Assembly (NCBI RefSeq): GCF_002154225.1
Contig: NZ_MTSE01000007.1
Coordinates: 1 to 64,000, forward strand
Reading direction: 5' to 3'
DNA length: 64,000 nucleotides
From: Hymenobacter crusticola
Lineage (GTDB): Bacteria > Bacteroidota > Bacteroidia > Cytophagales > Hymenobacteraceae
The notes under the pieces are model-generated. The model had not been told where the DNA came from, did no database searches, and saw nothing but the letters and a program-made list of their open reading frames with translations. A program made the position numbers and the translations under genes. This document shows positions 15,645-24,813 of the stretch, one piece after another. How positions within the stretch are numbered: the stretch's first letter is position 1; each line of letters begins with the position of its first letter.

Positions 15645-18065
15645 ATGCTTATCTCCCTCGACTGGCTCCGCACGCTTATTCCTACCGACAAATCTGCCGC
15701 CGAAATTGGGGCACTGCTCACCGGCTCCGGGCTGGAAGTGGAAGGCATTGAGGAGCTGGAAAGCGTGCCGGGCGGCCTGCGCGGCGTCGTGCTTGGCGAA
15801 GTGCTCACCTGCGAAAAACACCCCGACGCCGACAAACTCAGCCTCACCACTGTGGACGTGGGCGACGGTACTCCACGCCAAATCGTGTGCGGGGCCCCCA
15901 ACGTGGCTGCCGGCCAAAAAGTGGTTGTGGCCTTGGAAGGTGCTATGCTCTACCCTTCGCAGGGTGAGCCGTTCAAGATCAAAAAGTCGAAAATTCGGGG
16001 GGCTGCTTCCGAAGGCATGATCTGCGCCGAGGATGAAATTGGCCTAGGCACCTCGCACGCCGGCATCATGGTGCTGGATACGCCGCTGCCCAACGGCACC
16101 CCCGCCGCCGAGTACTTCGGCTTAGGTTCCGATTCGGTATTCGAAATTGGTCTGACGCCGAACCGTGCCGATGCGGCTTCGCATTACGGTGTGGCCCGCG
16201 AACTGCGCGCCCTGCTTCAGCAGCCCTGCCACCTGCCCGACGTGAGCCAGTTCCAAGCGCCTGCCACCGCCGCCAGCAACATCAGCGTAACCATTGAGGA
16301 CGAACAAGCTAGCCCCCGTTACGCAGGTTTGCTGCTAGAGAACGTGCAGGTAGGCCCCTCGCCGGAGTGGCTGCAGCGGCGCTTGCGCAGCATCGACTTA
16401 TCGCCGATCAACAATGTGGTCGACGTCACCAACTTCGTGCTGCACGAGCTAGGTCAGCCCCTGCACGCCTTTGATGCCGACCAGATTACGGGTGGCCAAA
16501 TTCGCGTGAAGCGTGCTACCGAAGGCGAGAAGTTCGTGACGCTCGACGGCGCCGAGCGCACCCTGAAGGCAGATGACCTAGTTATTGCCGATGCCAACGG
16601 TACGCCCATGGCCCTGGCCGGCGTGTTTGGTGGCAAAACATCGGGCGTGAGCAACGCTACTACGCGCGTATTTCTGGAAAGCGCCTACTTCGCGCCGGCT
16701 GCCGTGCGTCGCTCTTCCCAAACGCACCAGCTCAAAACCGATGCTTCCTTCCGCTTCGAGCGCGGCACCGACCCAAACATGGTGCCGGTGGCGCTGCAAC
16801 GCGCGGCGCTGCTGCTGCAAGAAGTAGCGGGAGCTAGCATCGCCGCGCCAGTGGTCGATGAGTATCCCGCGCCGGTGCAGCCTGCTACGGTGCGCTTGCG
16901 CCTATCCCGCGTAGAGCGTTTGGTAGGCCAGTACATTGAGCCCGAGCGGATTCGCCAAATCCTGATGGACTTAGATATTCAGATCAGCGAGGAAAGCACG
17001 GAGGAGTGGAACTTGACGGTAGCGGTGCACAAAGTGGACGTGACGCGCGAGGCCGACGTAATCGAGGAAATTTTGCGCATCTACGGTTACAACAACGTGG
17101 CACTGCGGCCTTTCAACTCGGCTTCGTTCCTCGCTAAGTTTCCGAACCCCGATCCGGAAGTAATTCGCCAGAACACGGCGCGGCTGCTCAGCGGACAAGG
17201 CTTCTCCGAAATCATTACCAACTCACTCACCAACTCGCAATATTTCGAAAAGGAAGGCGAGCCGAATGAGACGTTAGTGCACGTGCTCAACTACAACAGC
17301 GCCGACCTAAACGTAATGCGCCCCAGCGTGTTGCACTCCGGCCTGGAAGTGGTGCGCTACAACCTCAACCGCCGCCAGCGCGACCTGAAGTTGTACGAGT
17401 TCGGCAAAACCTACCACCGCCAAGCCGATGGGCAGTACCAAGAGAAGAACAAGCTAGCTATTTATGTGACCGGCAATGCCACCGCCGAAACCTGGCAACA
17501 TAAAGCCGAGAAAACCACCTTCCACGACCTAGCCAGCGTGGTGCAGCAGGTGCTAAATGTCCTAGGTCACGCGGCGCCCGCGCCGCAGCCTGTGCAGCAC
17601 CCATATCTAGCCGGCGGCCTCACGCTCCTAGTACAAAACCAGCCCGTAGCGCAGCTAGGTGCCGTCTCGCCGGGCGTGCTCAAGCGCCTCGATGTAGGCC
17701 AGCCGGTGTGGTATGCCGAGCTGGATTGGGATTGGCTGGTGCGCAAGTACAAAGCAGCACTAGTGGCCCGCGAGTTGCCGAAGTTCCCGGAAGTACGCCG
17801 CGACCTGTCGTTGGTAGTCGACCGCACCGTGACTTTCGATCAGCTTCGGCAGATTGCGCAGCGCACCGAGAAGAAGCTTCTGCAAAGCGTGAACGTGTTC
17901 GATGTGTATGAGGGCGAAAACCTAGGTGCCGATAAGAAATCGTACTCGGTGAGCTTCGCCTTGCAAGACCCCACGCAGACGCTTACCGATCAAGCTATTG
18001 ACGCAGTGATGCAGCGCCTCATCGGACAGTTTGAGAAACAAGCTGGTGCCTTGATTCGGAAATAG
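15645..18065 (+). CDS. pheT: phenylalanine--tRNA ligase beta subunit
   Basis: 806 aa, the normal length for bacterial PheT. The order of domains is the N-terminal tRNA-binding OB fold (MLISLDWLRTLIP through IRGAASEGMICAEDEIGLG), B3/B4 (SPRYAGLLLENVQVGPSP, NNVVDVTNFVLHELGQPLHAFD), B5 (VRLRLSRVERLVG), the catalytic-like core (RNLRR-type GLEVVRYNLNRRQRDLKLYEFGKTY) and the C-terminal FDX-ACB anticodon-binding domain (LPKFPEVRRDLSLVVDRTVTF). It forms the alpha2beta2 enzyme that charges tRNA-Phe and edits mischarged Tyr. The pheT-zapA-rny order is a common neighbourhood in Bacteroidota. A stem-loop follows the stop. Confidence 0.97.
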   Translation: MLISLDWLRTLIPTDKSAAEIGALLTGSGLEVEGIEELESVPGGLRGVVLGEVLTCEKHPDADKLSLTTVDVGDGTPRQIVCGAPNVAAGQKVVVALEGAMLYPSQGEPFKIKKSKIRGAASEGMICAEDEIGLGTSHAGIMVLDTPLPNGTPAAEYFGLGSDSVFEIGLTPNRADAASHYGVARELRALLQQPCHLPDVSQFQAPATAASNISVTIEDEQASPRYAGLLLENVQVGPSPEWLQRRLRSIDLSPINNVVDVTNFVLHELGQPLHAFDADQITGGQIRVKRATEGEKFVTLDGAERTLKADDLVIADANGTPMALAGVFGGKTSGVSNATTRVFLESAYFAPAAVRRSSQTHQLKTDASFRFERGTDPNMVPVALQRAALLLQEVAGASIAAPVVDEYPAPVQPATVRLRLSRVERLVGQYIEPERIRQILMDLDIQISEESTEEWNLTVAVHKVDVTREADVIEEILRIYGYNNVALRPFNSASFLAKFPNPDPEVIRQNTARLLSGQGFSEIITNSLTNSQYFEKEGEPNETLVHVLNYNSADLNVMRPSVLHSGLEVVRYNLNRRQRDLKLYEFGKTYHRQADGQYQEKNKLAIYVTGNATAETWQHKAEKTTFHDLASVVQQVLNVLGHAAPAPQPVQHPYLAGGLTLLVQNQPVAQLGAVSPGVLKRLDVGQPVWYAELDWDWLVRKYKAALVARELPKFPEVRRDLSLVVDRTVTFDQLRQIAQRTEKKLLQSVNVFDVYEGENLGADKKSYSVSFALQDPTQTLTDQAIDAVMQRLIGQFEKQAGALIRK

Positions 18066-18066
18066 C

Positions 18067-18097
18067 GGAAGTTTCCGGCATTTTGTCGGAAACTTCC
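18067..18097 (+). terminator. stem-loop after pheT
   Basis: GGAAGTTTCCG and CGGAAACTTCC form an 11-bp perfect stem with a 9-nt loop directly behind the pheT stop. No T-run follows, so termination may be partial. Confidence 0.6.
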
Positions 18098-18137
18098 ACC
18101 TACATAACCATCTCACTATGAATACACAGGAAAACTT

Positions 18138-18338
18138 TTGTACGCTGTTGGCTCCTTTCTGCTTTTGCTTGGTGTATTCTTACGAATTGGGCATTTCGTG
18201 GAAGTTGGGACGGGAACATCAGTAGTCGTGTTCGGCTTTATGTTATCCTTGCTAGCGTATAGTCGCTACAGCCGCCGTTTGGCTATCCGAGTAAACCAGC
18301 TAGAAATGGAAGTAAAGCAACTACGTTCGGCACAGTAG
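18138..18338 (+). CDS. small membrane protein, TTG start or frameshifted start
   Basis: A 66-aa frame with two hydrophobic segments (VGSFLLLLGVFLRI and SVVVFGFMLSLLAYS) and a basic, helical tail (RRLAIRVNQLEMEVKQLR). It has no ATG; the frame can start at TTG 18138. An ATG at 18118 (MNTQEN) is in another frame, and a single missing G after CAG would join it to this frame as MNTQGKLLYAVG. So this is either a TTG-initiated small protein or a gene with a recent one-base deletion. The function is unknown. It lies between pheT and the zapA operon. Confidence 0.5.
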   Translation: MYAVGSFLLLLGVFLRIGHFVEVGTGTSVVVFGFMLSLLAYSRYSRRLAIRVNQLEMEVKQLRSAQ

Positions 18339-18391
18339 TGGAGTCCATTGTGCCGAACAGCAATGAAGTTTGGGTTTGTTTTTTAGGTTTA

Positions 18392-18499
18392 AGACGTCAT
18401 GCTTGGCCTGCTGACCCACAGGGAGACGCAAGCCAAGTATTTTGCTACTGCTTTGTTACCACTGCGGTAGAGATGCTTCGCGGGGCTCAGCATGACCGT
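18392..18499. repeat. decayed copy of the CATGCTGAGC palindrome
   Basis: The right arm (18464-18499) still matches the intact copies, with a four-base change (GCGG in place of ACAA) in the middle. The left arm, starting near 18392, keeps only GTCATGCT and scattered bases. The centre is unrelated. It is a degenerate member of the family at 2194-2299 and 58611-58715. Confidence 0.75.
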
Positions 18500-18570
18500 T
18501 CCAGATTAGTAGAGCCCTAGGCTGTTGACCTAGCGCCAAAAACCAGCAACGAACCACCAAAAACCAAAAA

Positions 18571-18867
18571 ATGGCCTCCTCTCAGCAACTTGCCCATCTC
18601 GACCGCCTGGAGCGGCAGGTAACCACGTTAGTGGCTGCTTATCAGCAGTTGCGCGAGGAGCTAGCCGATGCCCAAACCACCATCCAGCAGCTCCGCGCCG
18701 ACGTGCGTGACCGGGACCGGCAGGTGAAGGATTTCCAAAATCAGGAGAATATCGTTAAACTTGTCAATACCATAGCAGGAGACCCTGCCCACGCCACCGA
18801 GCTGAAACACCGCCTCAACGACTATATTCGAGAAATTGATAAGTGCCTTGCCTATTTGAGGGAGTAA
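18571..18867 (+). CDS. coiled-coil protein preceding zapA
   Basis: 98 aa, nearly all coiled coil: LDRLERQVTTLVAAYQQLREE, LADAQTTIQQLRADVRDRDRQV. The tail NTIAGDPAHATELKHRLNDYIREIDKCLAYLRE resembles the ends of small ZapB-like or FtsB-like division proteins, but no family is certain. It lies 30 bases upstream of zapA and is probably co-transcribed. This gene order (short coiled coil, zapA, rny) recurs in Bacteroidota, which suggests that it partners ZapA in Z-ring assembly. That role is inferred from position only. Confidence 0.75.
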   Translation: MASSQQLAHLDRLERQVTTLVAAYQQLREELADAQTTIQQLRADVRDRDRQVKDFQNQENIVKLVNTIAGDPAHATELKHRLNDYIREIDKCLAYLRE

Positions 18868-18897
18868 CGACCATCAAGATTCCACCTGCCGCTGATT

Positions 18898-19188
18898 ATG
18901 AGCGATTTATCCATTAAAATTCGCGTCGCCGACCGGGATTATCCAATGCGGGTAAGTCCCCAGGAAGAGGAGCGCCTGCGTATGGCGGGAAAGCTGCTCA
19001 ACGACCGGATTAAGGAGTTTCGTGAACAGTACGGCATTCAGGACAAGCAAGATCTGCTCGCCATGGCCGCGTTGTCGACCATGGCTGACAGCCTGAAAGT
19101 CAGTAAGGAAAAGGATGGGACCGATGCAGCTTTGTCTGAGCGCTTGTCGCGCCTAGATAAGTTGCTTGCGACGCTAGTACTCAGTTAA
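18898..19188 (+). CDS. zapA: cell division protein ZapA
   Basis: 96 aa, the family length. It opens with the ZapA beta-hairpin (LSIKIRVADRDYPMRVSPQEEERLRMAGKLLND) and continues as a long helix (RIKEFREQYGIQDKQDLLAMAALSTMADSL). ZapA binds and cross-links FtsZ filaments at midcell. It is downstream of a small coiled-coil gene and upstream of rny. The 122-base gap to rny is too short for a 6S RNA and shows no terminator. Confidence 0.92.
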   Translation: MSDLSIKIRVADRDYPMRVSPQEEERLRMAGKLLNDRIKEFREQYGIQDKQDLLAMAALSTMADSLKVSKEKDGTDAALSERLSRLDKLLATLVLS

Positions 19189-19310
19189 TCAGAGTACTGG
19201 CACGGCTTTATGTCTGATCAGGAGCGAAGCAAGCGGCTTTGCTGCTTTTCGGGGACGTTGGGCAAGCGTTTGTTGTTATGGTTTTCAATTCCTCCCATAA
19301 ACCATAGCTC

Positions 19311-20975
19311 ATGCCCACCATTGTGTATATTGTCCTTGCCGCTGTCGTTGCCCTCGGGGCCGGCGTCGTGCTAGGACGCCTGCTGGCCGGAAAGGCCCGG
19401 CAGGACCATGAAGCCCAGGCGCAAGCCCGCGCCCAACAACTCCTCCAAGAAGCCGAAGAAAAGGCCAACCGCATCCGCGACGAGCGAATTCAGCAATCCA
19501 AGGATAAGTTTCGTCAACTCAAGAACGAGTTCGACCTCGACAGCCGCCGCCAGAAAACGGAGCTAGAAGCCGACCTAAACCAGCGCCGCCTCGGTATTCA
19601 GGAGCAGGAGCAGAGCATCAAGCAACTGACCCAAACCACGCAGCGCCAACTCGAACAGCTTCAGAAGAAGGAAAAGGACCTCGACATGCTGCGCGACAAG
19701 ATTCAGGTTGAGTCGCAGCAACTACGCGAAAAGCTGGAATCTCAGGACGAGAAGCGCCGCACCACGCACGAAGCGCAACTCGAAAAGCTTACCCGCCAGC
19801 AGCAAGAAGTAGAAGAGCAGCGCCTTCAGATTCAACACCAACTCGAAACGATAGCTAACCTTTCGGCCTCTGAAGCCCGCGAGCAACTCGTTGATTCTTT
19901 GCGCAATGAAGCCCAGATTCAGGCTAGCTCCTACATTAAAGATGTGGTGGCGCAAGCTAAGCTCACGGCGACCAAAGACGCCAAGAAGATTGTATTAGAA
20001 ACCATTCAGCGCACTGCCGCTGAGCATGCCATCGAAAACTGCGTCTCGATTTTCAATATTGAATCGGACGACGTAAAAGGGAAGATCATTGGCCGCGAAG
20101 GCCGCAACATTCGGGCGCTAGAAGCCGCTACCGGTGTTGAAATTATTGTGGATGATACGCCCGAGGCGATTATTATCTCAGGCTTTGATCCGGTGCGCCG
20201 CGAGGTAGCACGTTTGTCGCTGCACTTGCTGGTGAAAGACGGCCGTATTCACCCGGCCCGGATCGAGGAAATCGTAGCTAAAACCCGCAAGAACATTGAC
20301 GAGGAAATCGTTGAAATTGGCGAGCGGACCATCATCGACCTAGGCATTCACGGCTTGCACCCCGAGCTGATTAAGATGGTTGGACGGATGCGCTTCCGCT
20401 CCAGCTACGGCCAGAACCTGCTTCAACACTCGCGTGAAGTAGCCAACCTCTGCGCCACCATGGCTGCCGAGCTAGGGCTGAACGTGAAACACGCCAAACG
20501 TGCCGGCCTCCTGCACGACATCGGCAAAGTAAGCACCGAAGAACCCGAGCTACCCCACGCCATCCTCGGCATGGAGATGGCCAAGAAATACAAGGAGCAC
20601 CCCGACGTGGTAAACGCCATCGGTGCCCACCACGATGAGATTGAAATGACGGCCATGATTTCGCCGCTCGTACAGGCCTGCGACGCTATCAGCGGCTCGC
20701 GTCCTGGCGCTCGTCGCGAGATGATGGAAAGCTACATTAAGCGCCTGAAGCAGCTGGAAGAAACGGCCGTTGGCTTCGAAGGCGTGAACCAGTGCTACGC
20801 CATTCAGGCCGGCCGCGAGCTGCGCGTGATGGTGAACGCCGACAACGTGAGCGATGAGCGGGCTCAGGAATTGAGCTACGAAATCTCGCAGAAGATTGAG
20901 AAAGAAATGCAGTACCCTGGCCAGATCAAGATTACCGTAATCCGGGAAATGCGCGCCGTGGCATACGCCAAATAA
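19311..20975 (+). CDS. rny: ribonuclease Y
   Basis: 554 aa. One N-terminal membrane segment (TIVYIVLAAVVALGAGVVLG) is followed by a long Gln/Glu/Arg-rich coiled coil (about 30-230), a KH RNA-binding domain (GKIIGREGRNIRALEAATGVE) and an HD domain (GLLHDIGKVSTEEPELPHAILG with His-Asp, later GAHHDEIEM). RNase Y is the membrane-bound endoribonuclease that starts mRNA decay in many bacteria lacking RNase E. The tail ends PGQIKITVIREMRAVAYAK, the usual family end. A strong terminator follows at 20993-21028. Confidence 0.97.
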   Translation: MPTIVYIVLAAVVALGAGVVLGRLLAGKARQDHEAQAQARAQQLLQEAEEKANRIRDERIQQSKDKFRQLKNEFDLDSRRQKTELEADLNQRRLGIQEQEQSIKQLTQTTQRQLEQLQKKEKDLDMLRDKIQVESQQLREKLESQDEKRRTTHEAQLEKLTRQQQEVEEQRLQIQHQLETIANLSASEAREQLVDSLRNEAQIQASSYIKDVVAQAKLTATKDAKKIVLETIQRTAAEHAIENCVSIFNIESDDVKGKIIGREGRNIRALEAATGVEIIVDDTPEAIIISGFDPVRREVARLSLHLLVKDGRIHPARIEEIVAKTRKNIDEEIVEIGERTIIDLGIHGLHPELIKMVGRMRFRSSYGQNLLQHSREVANLCATMAAELGLNVKHAKRAGLLHDIGKVSTEEPELPHAILGMEMAKKYKEHPDVVNAIGAHHDEIEMTAMISPLVQACDAISGSRPGARREMMESYIKRLKQLEETAVGFEGVNQCYAIQAGRELRVMVNADNVSDERAQELSYEISQKIEKEMQYPGQIKITVIREMRAVAYAK

Positions 20976-20992
20976 TATAGCGTAACGTATTG

Positions 20993-21028
20993 AAAAGCCG
21001 CCGTAGCGAAAGCTGCGGCGGCTTTTTT
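20993..21028 (+). terminator. terminator of the zapA-rny unit
   Basis: AAAGCCGCCGTAGC pairs with GCTGCGGCGGCTTT around a short loop and ends in six T. Confidence 0.92.
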
Positions 21029-21105
21029 GCGTCTAACGCATGCAACGCTATGTGAGCTAACTTGATCATATTGGTGCGCGATCTTATATGCCACCTAGCT
21101 ATTCT

Positions 21106-21885
21106 ATGTATCCTCCTTTACTAAAGAAAAGAAACCTAGCGTTGGCTTCTACGGGCTTGCTGGCCAGCTGCTCGGTGTACACGCCGTTGCAGCCGAGCGC
21201 GCCCCTGCTGCGTGACAAAGGCCAAGTGGAGGTGGCAGGGAGTGTTTTCCTGGCGAAACGGCTGGAGGGCTCTGTCGCTTATTCGCCGGCGCGCCACGTG
21301 CTGGTACGCGCCGCAGGTGGGCTACGACCGGGTAAAGTGGATACGACCCGTACTTATTTCCGCCTCCGCCAATTCGAACTTGGTGCGGGTACGTACTGGC
21401 CGCTTTCCGGTCAGTGGCTGGTGGGTGGCCTAGGGGGCTACGGTCGGGGCAAGAGCAGCCGACGCTTCGACGCAGGTGGCTTTGAATCACTCAACGATAG
21501 CGTAACGACCTACCAGTATGAGGCGCGTTTTCACAAGGTTTTCGGGGAAGTGTTTGCGGCCTACGAAGGCGAGCGAACGACGATGGGCCTGACGTACCGG
21601 CTATCGCAGGTACGATTTCCGGCGTTGACCAACAACGGAATACCTATAAACCTACGACGTATGACCCGAAATGAGCCCATGTTCTTCGTGCGGTACTGGG
21701 ACCGGGAAGGGGTGTTTCCGTGGGCGCAGTTGCAGCTAGCAGTCAGCTTGTCGTGGTCAGCCGACTACTCAAAAAAGATTTGGTACGAACAGCCCCTTAG
21801 AGATTTAAAAGAACCACAGGTGCTTACCTCACTTGGGCTAGTAATTTACCCGCACCGGTTTAAGAAGCAATACTCAACGCGCTAG
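21106..21885 (+). CDS. outer-membrane beta-barrel lipoprotein, family with 24814-25545
   Basis: About 259 aa from the ATG at 21106. The N-terminus (LKKRNLALASTGLLASC) has a lipobox at LASC. The mature protein is strand-rich with alternating aromatic and Gly residues (LGAGTYWPLSGQWLVGGLGGYG) and ends IYPHRFKKQY. Its opening SCSVYTP...PLLRDKGQVEVAG matches SCSSLYFP...PLLTQKGEFSGG of the gene at 24814, so the two are distant paralogues. The likely location is the outer membrane. The function is unknown. Confidence 0.68.
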   Translation: MYPPLLKKRNLALASTGLLASCSVYTPLQPSAPLLRDKGQVEVAGSVFLAKRLEGSVAYSPARHVLVRAAGGLRPGKVDTTRTYFRLRQFELGAGTYWPLSGQWLVGGLGGYGRGKSSRRFDAGGFESLNDSVTTYQYEARFHKVFGEVFAAYEGERTTMGLTYRLSQVRFPALTNNGIPINLRRMTRNEPMFFVRYWDREGVFPWAQLQLAVSLSWSADYSKKIWYEQPLRDLKEPQVLTSLGLVIYPHRFKKQYSTR

Positions 21886-21888
21886 CTG

Positions 21889-23079
21889 TTAATGTGCTAC
21901 AATGAATTTGCCGGTGCTCACCGCTAGCTTGTGGTTATCAAGTTGCGAGATGCGGTAGAAGTACACGCCATTGTGCATGGCCTGTGTATTGAGCGTGAGC
22001 TGGCCGGAAGCGTCAGTGAGCGGCTGCGTCAGAACCAGGGCGCCCGCAGCATTCACGATAGCTAGGTTGCCTGGGTGGGCAGCCGAATATGGATAAGTGA
22101 CCTTAATGTACTCGGCCGCCGGATTGGGATAACTGGCTACGCTTAAGGCCTCACTTTTAATAGTCGATAAAACGGTGGTGTTGCGGGTAGCTAGGTATAA
22201 CTCGTTGGAAGCCCAGCTATTGAGGGACGTACCGGTAAAAGCCATGCACTCCATGTTGGCCGACATAGAAGGCTGACCATTGTAGAGCGTCACGTCGTTG
22301 ATGCCTTGGACCTGCTGAAAAGAGCTAGCGTCGAAAGCACTGGCGGTTGTGGAACGAGTAATCTGGTACAGCGAGCGTTGGGCCGTGCCATGGGAGGCCC
22401 CCAGAAAATAAGTCAGATCGTCTTTAGACAACTGGCCTGGAAAAGGCTGATAGCCAGCCGGCAAGGGCAGCGTGCGTACGTAGTTGAAAGAAGTAGCCGA
22501 GGTACGGACAAATTCTACGATGCCGATGGCCGCTGCGAAAAGGAAAAGCCGATCTTTCGTAGCCGTGAGCGACGGCGCTGCAATGAAAGACGTGAGCAAC
22601 CCATTGAGCGCAATCATGACGGGCGTGCCAAAGCTAGCCGTTAGGGAAGGGCGCTGGGCAAAATAAAGGCAGTTGTTAGCCGTGAAATAGATATCTAGTT
22701 CATCGGCAGAAAGCCAGCAAGAACCAGGGGCAAAAGGCAATGCCAGCGGTACTGTAACGGGGGCGCAAAAAGTACCAGTGACGCTTGCACGCTGCGTAAA
22801 CATCAGCTTGCTGTCGGTGCCTGTGATGTAGTACAAGCGCAGGCCACTAGGAGAAAGCCACGGGTAGGCATCGGCGTCGTTTGCGTCGTTGATCTCGGCT
22901 AGGGCACGGACCCCGGTATAAGAGTATGTAGTAGCCGCTGTGCTTGCGCCCGGTAAACTAGAAGGCGTGTAGGTAGAGACATTGCCCAGTGGAAACCCAT
23001 TGGCGTCGTGGCTAGATATCGTTTGGCTAAAAGCACCGTAAGAAAGAAGCAGATTAATGAAGAGTAAAGCTTTTTTCAT
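21889..23079 (-). CDS. T9SS-secreted beta-propeller-like protein
   Basis: 396 aa with a signal peptide (MKKALLFINLLLSYGAFS). The middle part (about 60-300) has recurring DAYPWLSPSGLRLYYIT, CWLSADELDIYFTA and FPGQLSKDDLTYFLGA units typical of WD40-like/PD40 beta-propeller blades, each with Ser and an aromatic doublet. The last 80 residues are a type IX secretion signal: SYPNPAAEYIKV, then LTLNTQAMHNGVYFYRI and KLAVSTGKFIV. It is thus predicted to be exported through the T9SS and held at the surface or released. No catalytic motif was seen. It faces a convergent + strand gene that ends three bases away. Confidence 0.88.
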   Translation of the reverse strand: MKKALLFINLLLSYGAFSQTISSHDANGFPLGNVSTYTPSSLPGASTAATTYSYTGVRALAEINDANDADAYPWLSPSGLRLYYITGTDSKLMFTQRASVTGTFCAPVTVPLALPFAPGSCWLSADELDIYFTANNCLYFAQRPSLTASFGTPVMIALNGLLTSFIAAPSLTATKDRLFLFAAAIGIVEFVRTSATSFNYVRTLPLPAGYQPFPGQLSKDDLTYFLGASHGTAQRSLYQITRSTTASAFDASSFQQVQGINDVTLYNGQPSMSANMECMAFTGTSLNSWASNELYLATRNTTVLSTIKSEALSVASYPNPAAEYIKVTYPYSAAHPGNLAIVNAAGALVLTQPLTDASGQLTLNTQAMHNGVYFYRISQLDNHKLAVSTGKFIVAH

Positions 23080-23213
23080 GCGGTGCGTATTGAATTATGG
23101 CTATGATTTTTTGTACGTCTTTAACGACTTGTCAAATTTTATAAAAGGAAAGTTTAAAAACAAATTCATATACAACAATAAGTAAATTTATTCTATCTAC
23201 AGTTATATTAAAG

Positions 23214-23239
23214 AAGGCTGCCCGAATCCGGGCAGCCTT
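23214..23239 (-). terminator. terminator of the flavin disulfide reductase gene
   Basis: AAGGCTGCCCG pairs with CGGGCAGCCTT around a 4-nt loop. The bases between this and 23079 are unusually AT-rich for the window and may hold the promoter of the T9SS gene, though no exact -7 match is seen. Confidence 0.8.
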
Positions 23240-23271
23240 GCATAGAATAAGAAGCAATATGCGATTAGCGC

Positions 23272-24672
23272 TTACGCTTCATCCGGCGGCATAAGTTTGG
23301 AGAACAAATTATTTAGTGCTTCCGCCCAAGTAGGGTGGGCTAGTACCATATTCTGTAATATGGTACAGGTTAGATTGCCTGCCATCGCTAGCTGAAGCAT
23401 CGTCATGATTTCGCCGCCTTGCTCGCTCAAAACTGCCGTGCCGAGAATGTGGTTTTCTTCATCTACCAGCACTTTGATGAAACCCGCTGTATGACCCGTT
23501 TCACGAGCCCGCCCGATCGTCGCGACGGGCATGGAAGCCACCCGATAAGCCACCTTCTTCTCCTGGGCTTGCTTTTCCGACAGCCCAACGCGACCTAGCT
23601 GTGGCTCCGTGAACACCACATACGGTAGCGGGCGCTGCTTGGCCGAGCGGGGTTTATCGTGCAAAATAGCGTCGCGCACGACGCGGTAATCGTCGTAGCT
23701 GATGTGTGTGAACTGGGGACCACCGTGTACGTCGCCAAGCGCATACACACCAGGCACGTTAGTGAGCAAGTCGTCGTCGACTTTAATATAGCCATTCTCG
23801 TCGAGTTCTACCCCTGCTTTGTCCAGACCTAGCTTGTTGGTATTGGGCTTGCGGCCGGTAGCTACGAGTAAGTGCGTGCCTCGCAAGCGCCGCTCACCTT
23901 CCTCCGTATCGACGCTCAACGTTAGCACGCCTTCTGCATTCTGCGACACGCGGCGGGCTTTGGCACCTAGCACAAACTCCACGCCTTCGTCGGCGAGCAG
24001 TTGCTGCATGGCGTCGCACACGTCGTCATCTTCGCGGGACAGGACGTGCGGGTTCGACTCGATAATAGTAACCTGGCTACCTAGGCGACGGAAAATCTGA
24101 CCAAACTCCAGTCCGATATAGCTGCCACCCAGAATCAGTAGGTGCTCAGGCAGCTCCGAGGTGTCTAGCAGCTGCGTAGGGGTGAAGTAAGGCACTTCCG
24201 TTAGGCCTTCGACATCGGGTGCGGCCGCGTGTGTACCGGTGTTGATAAAGACTAGCTTCGCTTCGAGCTCTTGCATGTGGCCATCATCGAGTGCTACGCG
24301 GAGGCTACGTGGGCCCGTGAACTCCGCGTGGCCATGCAGCACGGTAATGTCGGGCTGCTCCTCCGTAAGGTTTTTGACGGTGCCCTCGCGCATCTCGCCC
24401 ACAATATGATTCTTGCGGGCCATAACAGCAGCAAAATCAACTTTGGGTTCCGACGCTTCAATGCCGTACTCGGCGGCCGTGCGAACGTGGTGTGCCCGCT
24501 CAGCCGAAGCTAGCAGGGCTTTCGTGGGGGTACAGCCATAGTTGATGCAGGAGCCACCAAAAAACTTTTCTTCCACCAGCACCACCTTGCGGCCCGCTTT
24601 GGCAAAAGAAACGGCAAGTGGGTTGCCAGCTTGGCCGGAGCCAATAATGAGAACATCGTAAGAAGTGGTCAT
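23272..24672 (-). CDS. FAD-dependent pyridine nucleotide-disulfide oxidoreductase (mercuric reductase-like)
   Basis: 466 aa from the ATG giving MTTSYDVLIIGSGQAG. The longer frame to 24762 adds non-conserved residues. Class I flavoprotein disulfide reductase: FAD site GSGQAG, redox cysteines in GGSCINYGCTPTK, NAD(P) site GGSYIGLEFGQIFRRLG, second FAD contact YALGDVHGGPQFTH, and the C-terminal dimer domain with AHPTWAEALNNLF holding the His-Glu pair. Members reduce disulfides, quinones or metals; there is no mer operon nearby and no lipoate enzymes, so the substrate is open. Probably single-gene transcription with its own terminator. Confidence 0.9.
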   Translation of the reverse strand: MTTSYDVLIIGSGQAGNPLAVSFAKAGRKVVLVEEKFFGGSCINYGCTPTKALLASAERAHHVRTAAEYGIEASEPKVDFAAVMARKNHIVGEMREGTVKNLTEEQPDITVLHGHAEFTGPRSLRVALDDGHMQELEAKLVFINTGTHAAAPDVEGLTEVPYFTPTQLLDTSELPEHLLILGGSYIGLEFGQIFRRLGSQVTIIESNPHVLSREDDDVCDAMQQLLADEGVEFVLGAKARRVSQNAEGVLTLSVDTEEGERRLRGTHLLVATGRKPNTNKLGLDKAGVELDENGYIKVDDDLLTNVPGVYALGDVHGGPQFTHISYDDYRVVRDAILHDKPRSAKQRPLPYVVFTEPQLGRVGLSEKQAQEKKVAYRVASMPVATIGRARETGHTAGFIKVLVDEENHILGTAVLSEQGGEIMTMLQLAMAGNLTCTILQNMVLAHPTWAEALNNLFSKLMPPDEA

Positions 24673-24813
24673 AGAATGTGCGCGGAATAGGTGGCCCTTG
24701 GACGGCAGAAATAGCCTACAGTTGGGCTTGCTATACGCAGCCGCCCGACGAAGGGTCGGCAACGAAATGCTACTCTATTCGTTTTGGCTCCACAATCTGC
24801 TTAGCTTTCGGAT

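Noticed and set aside
19189..19310. 6S RNA between zapA and rny
   Set aside because: The gap is only 122 bases and no long bulged hairpin is seen.
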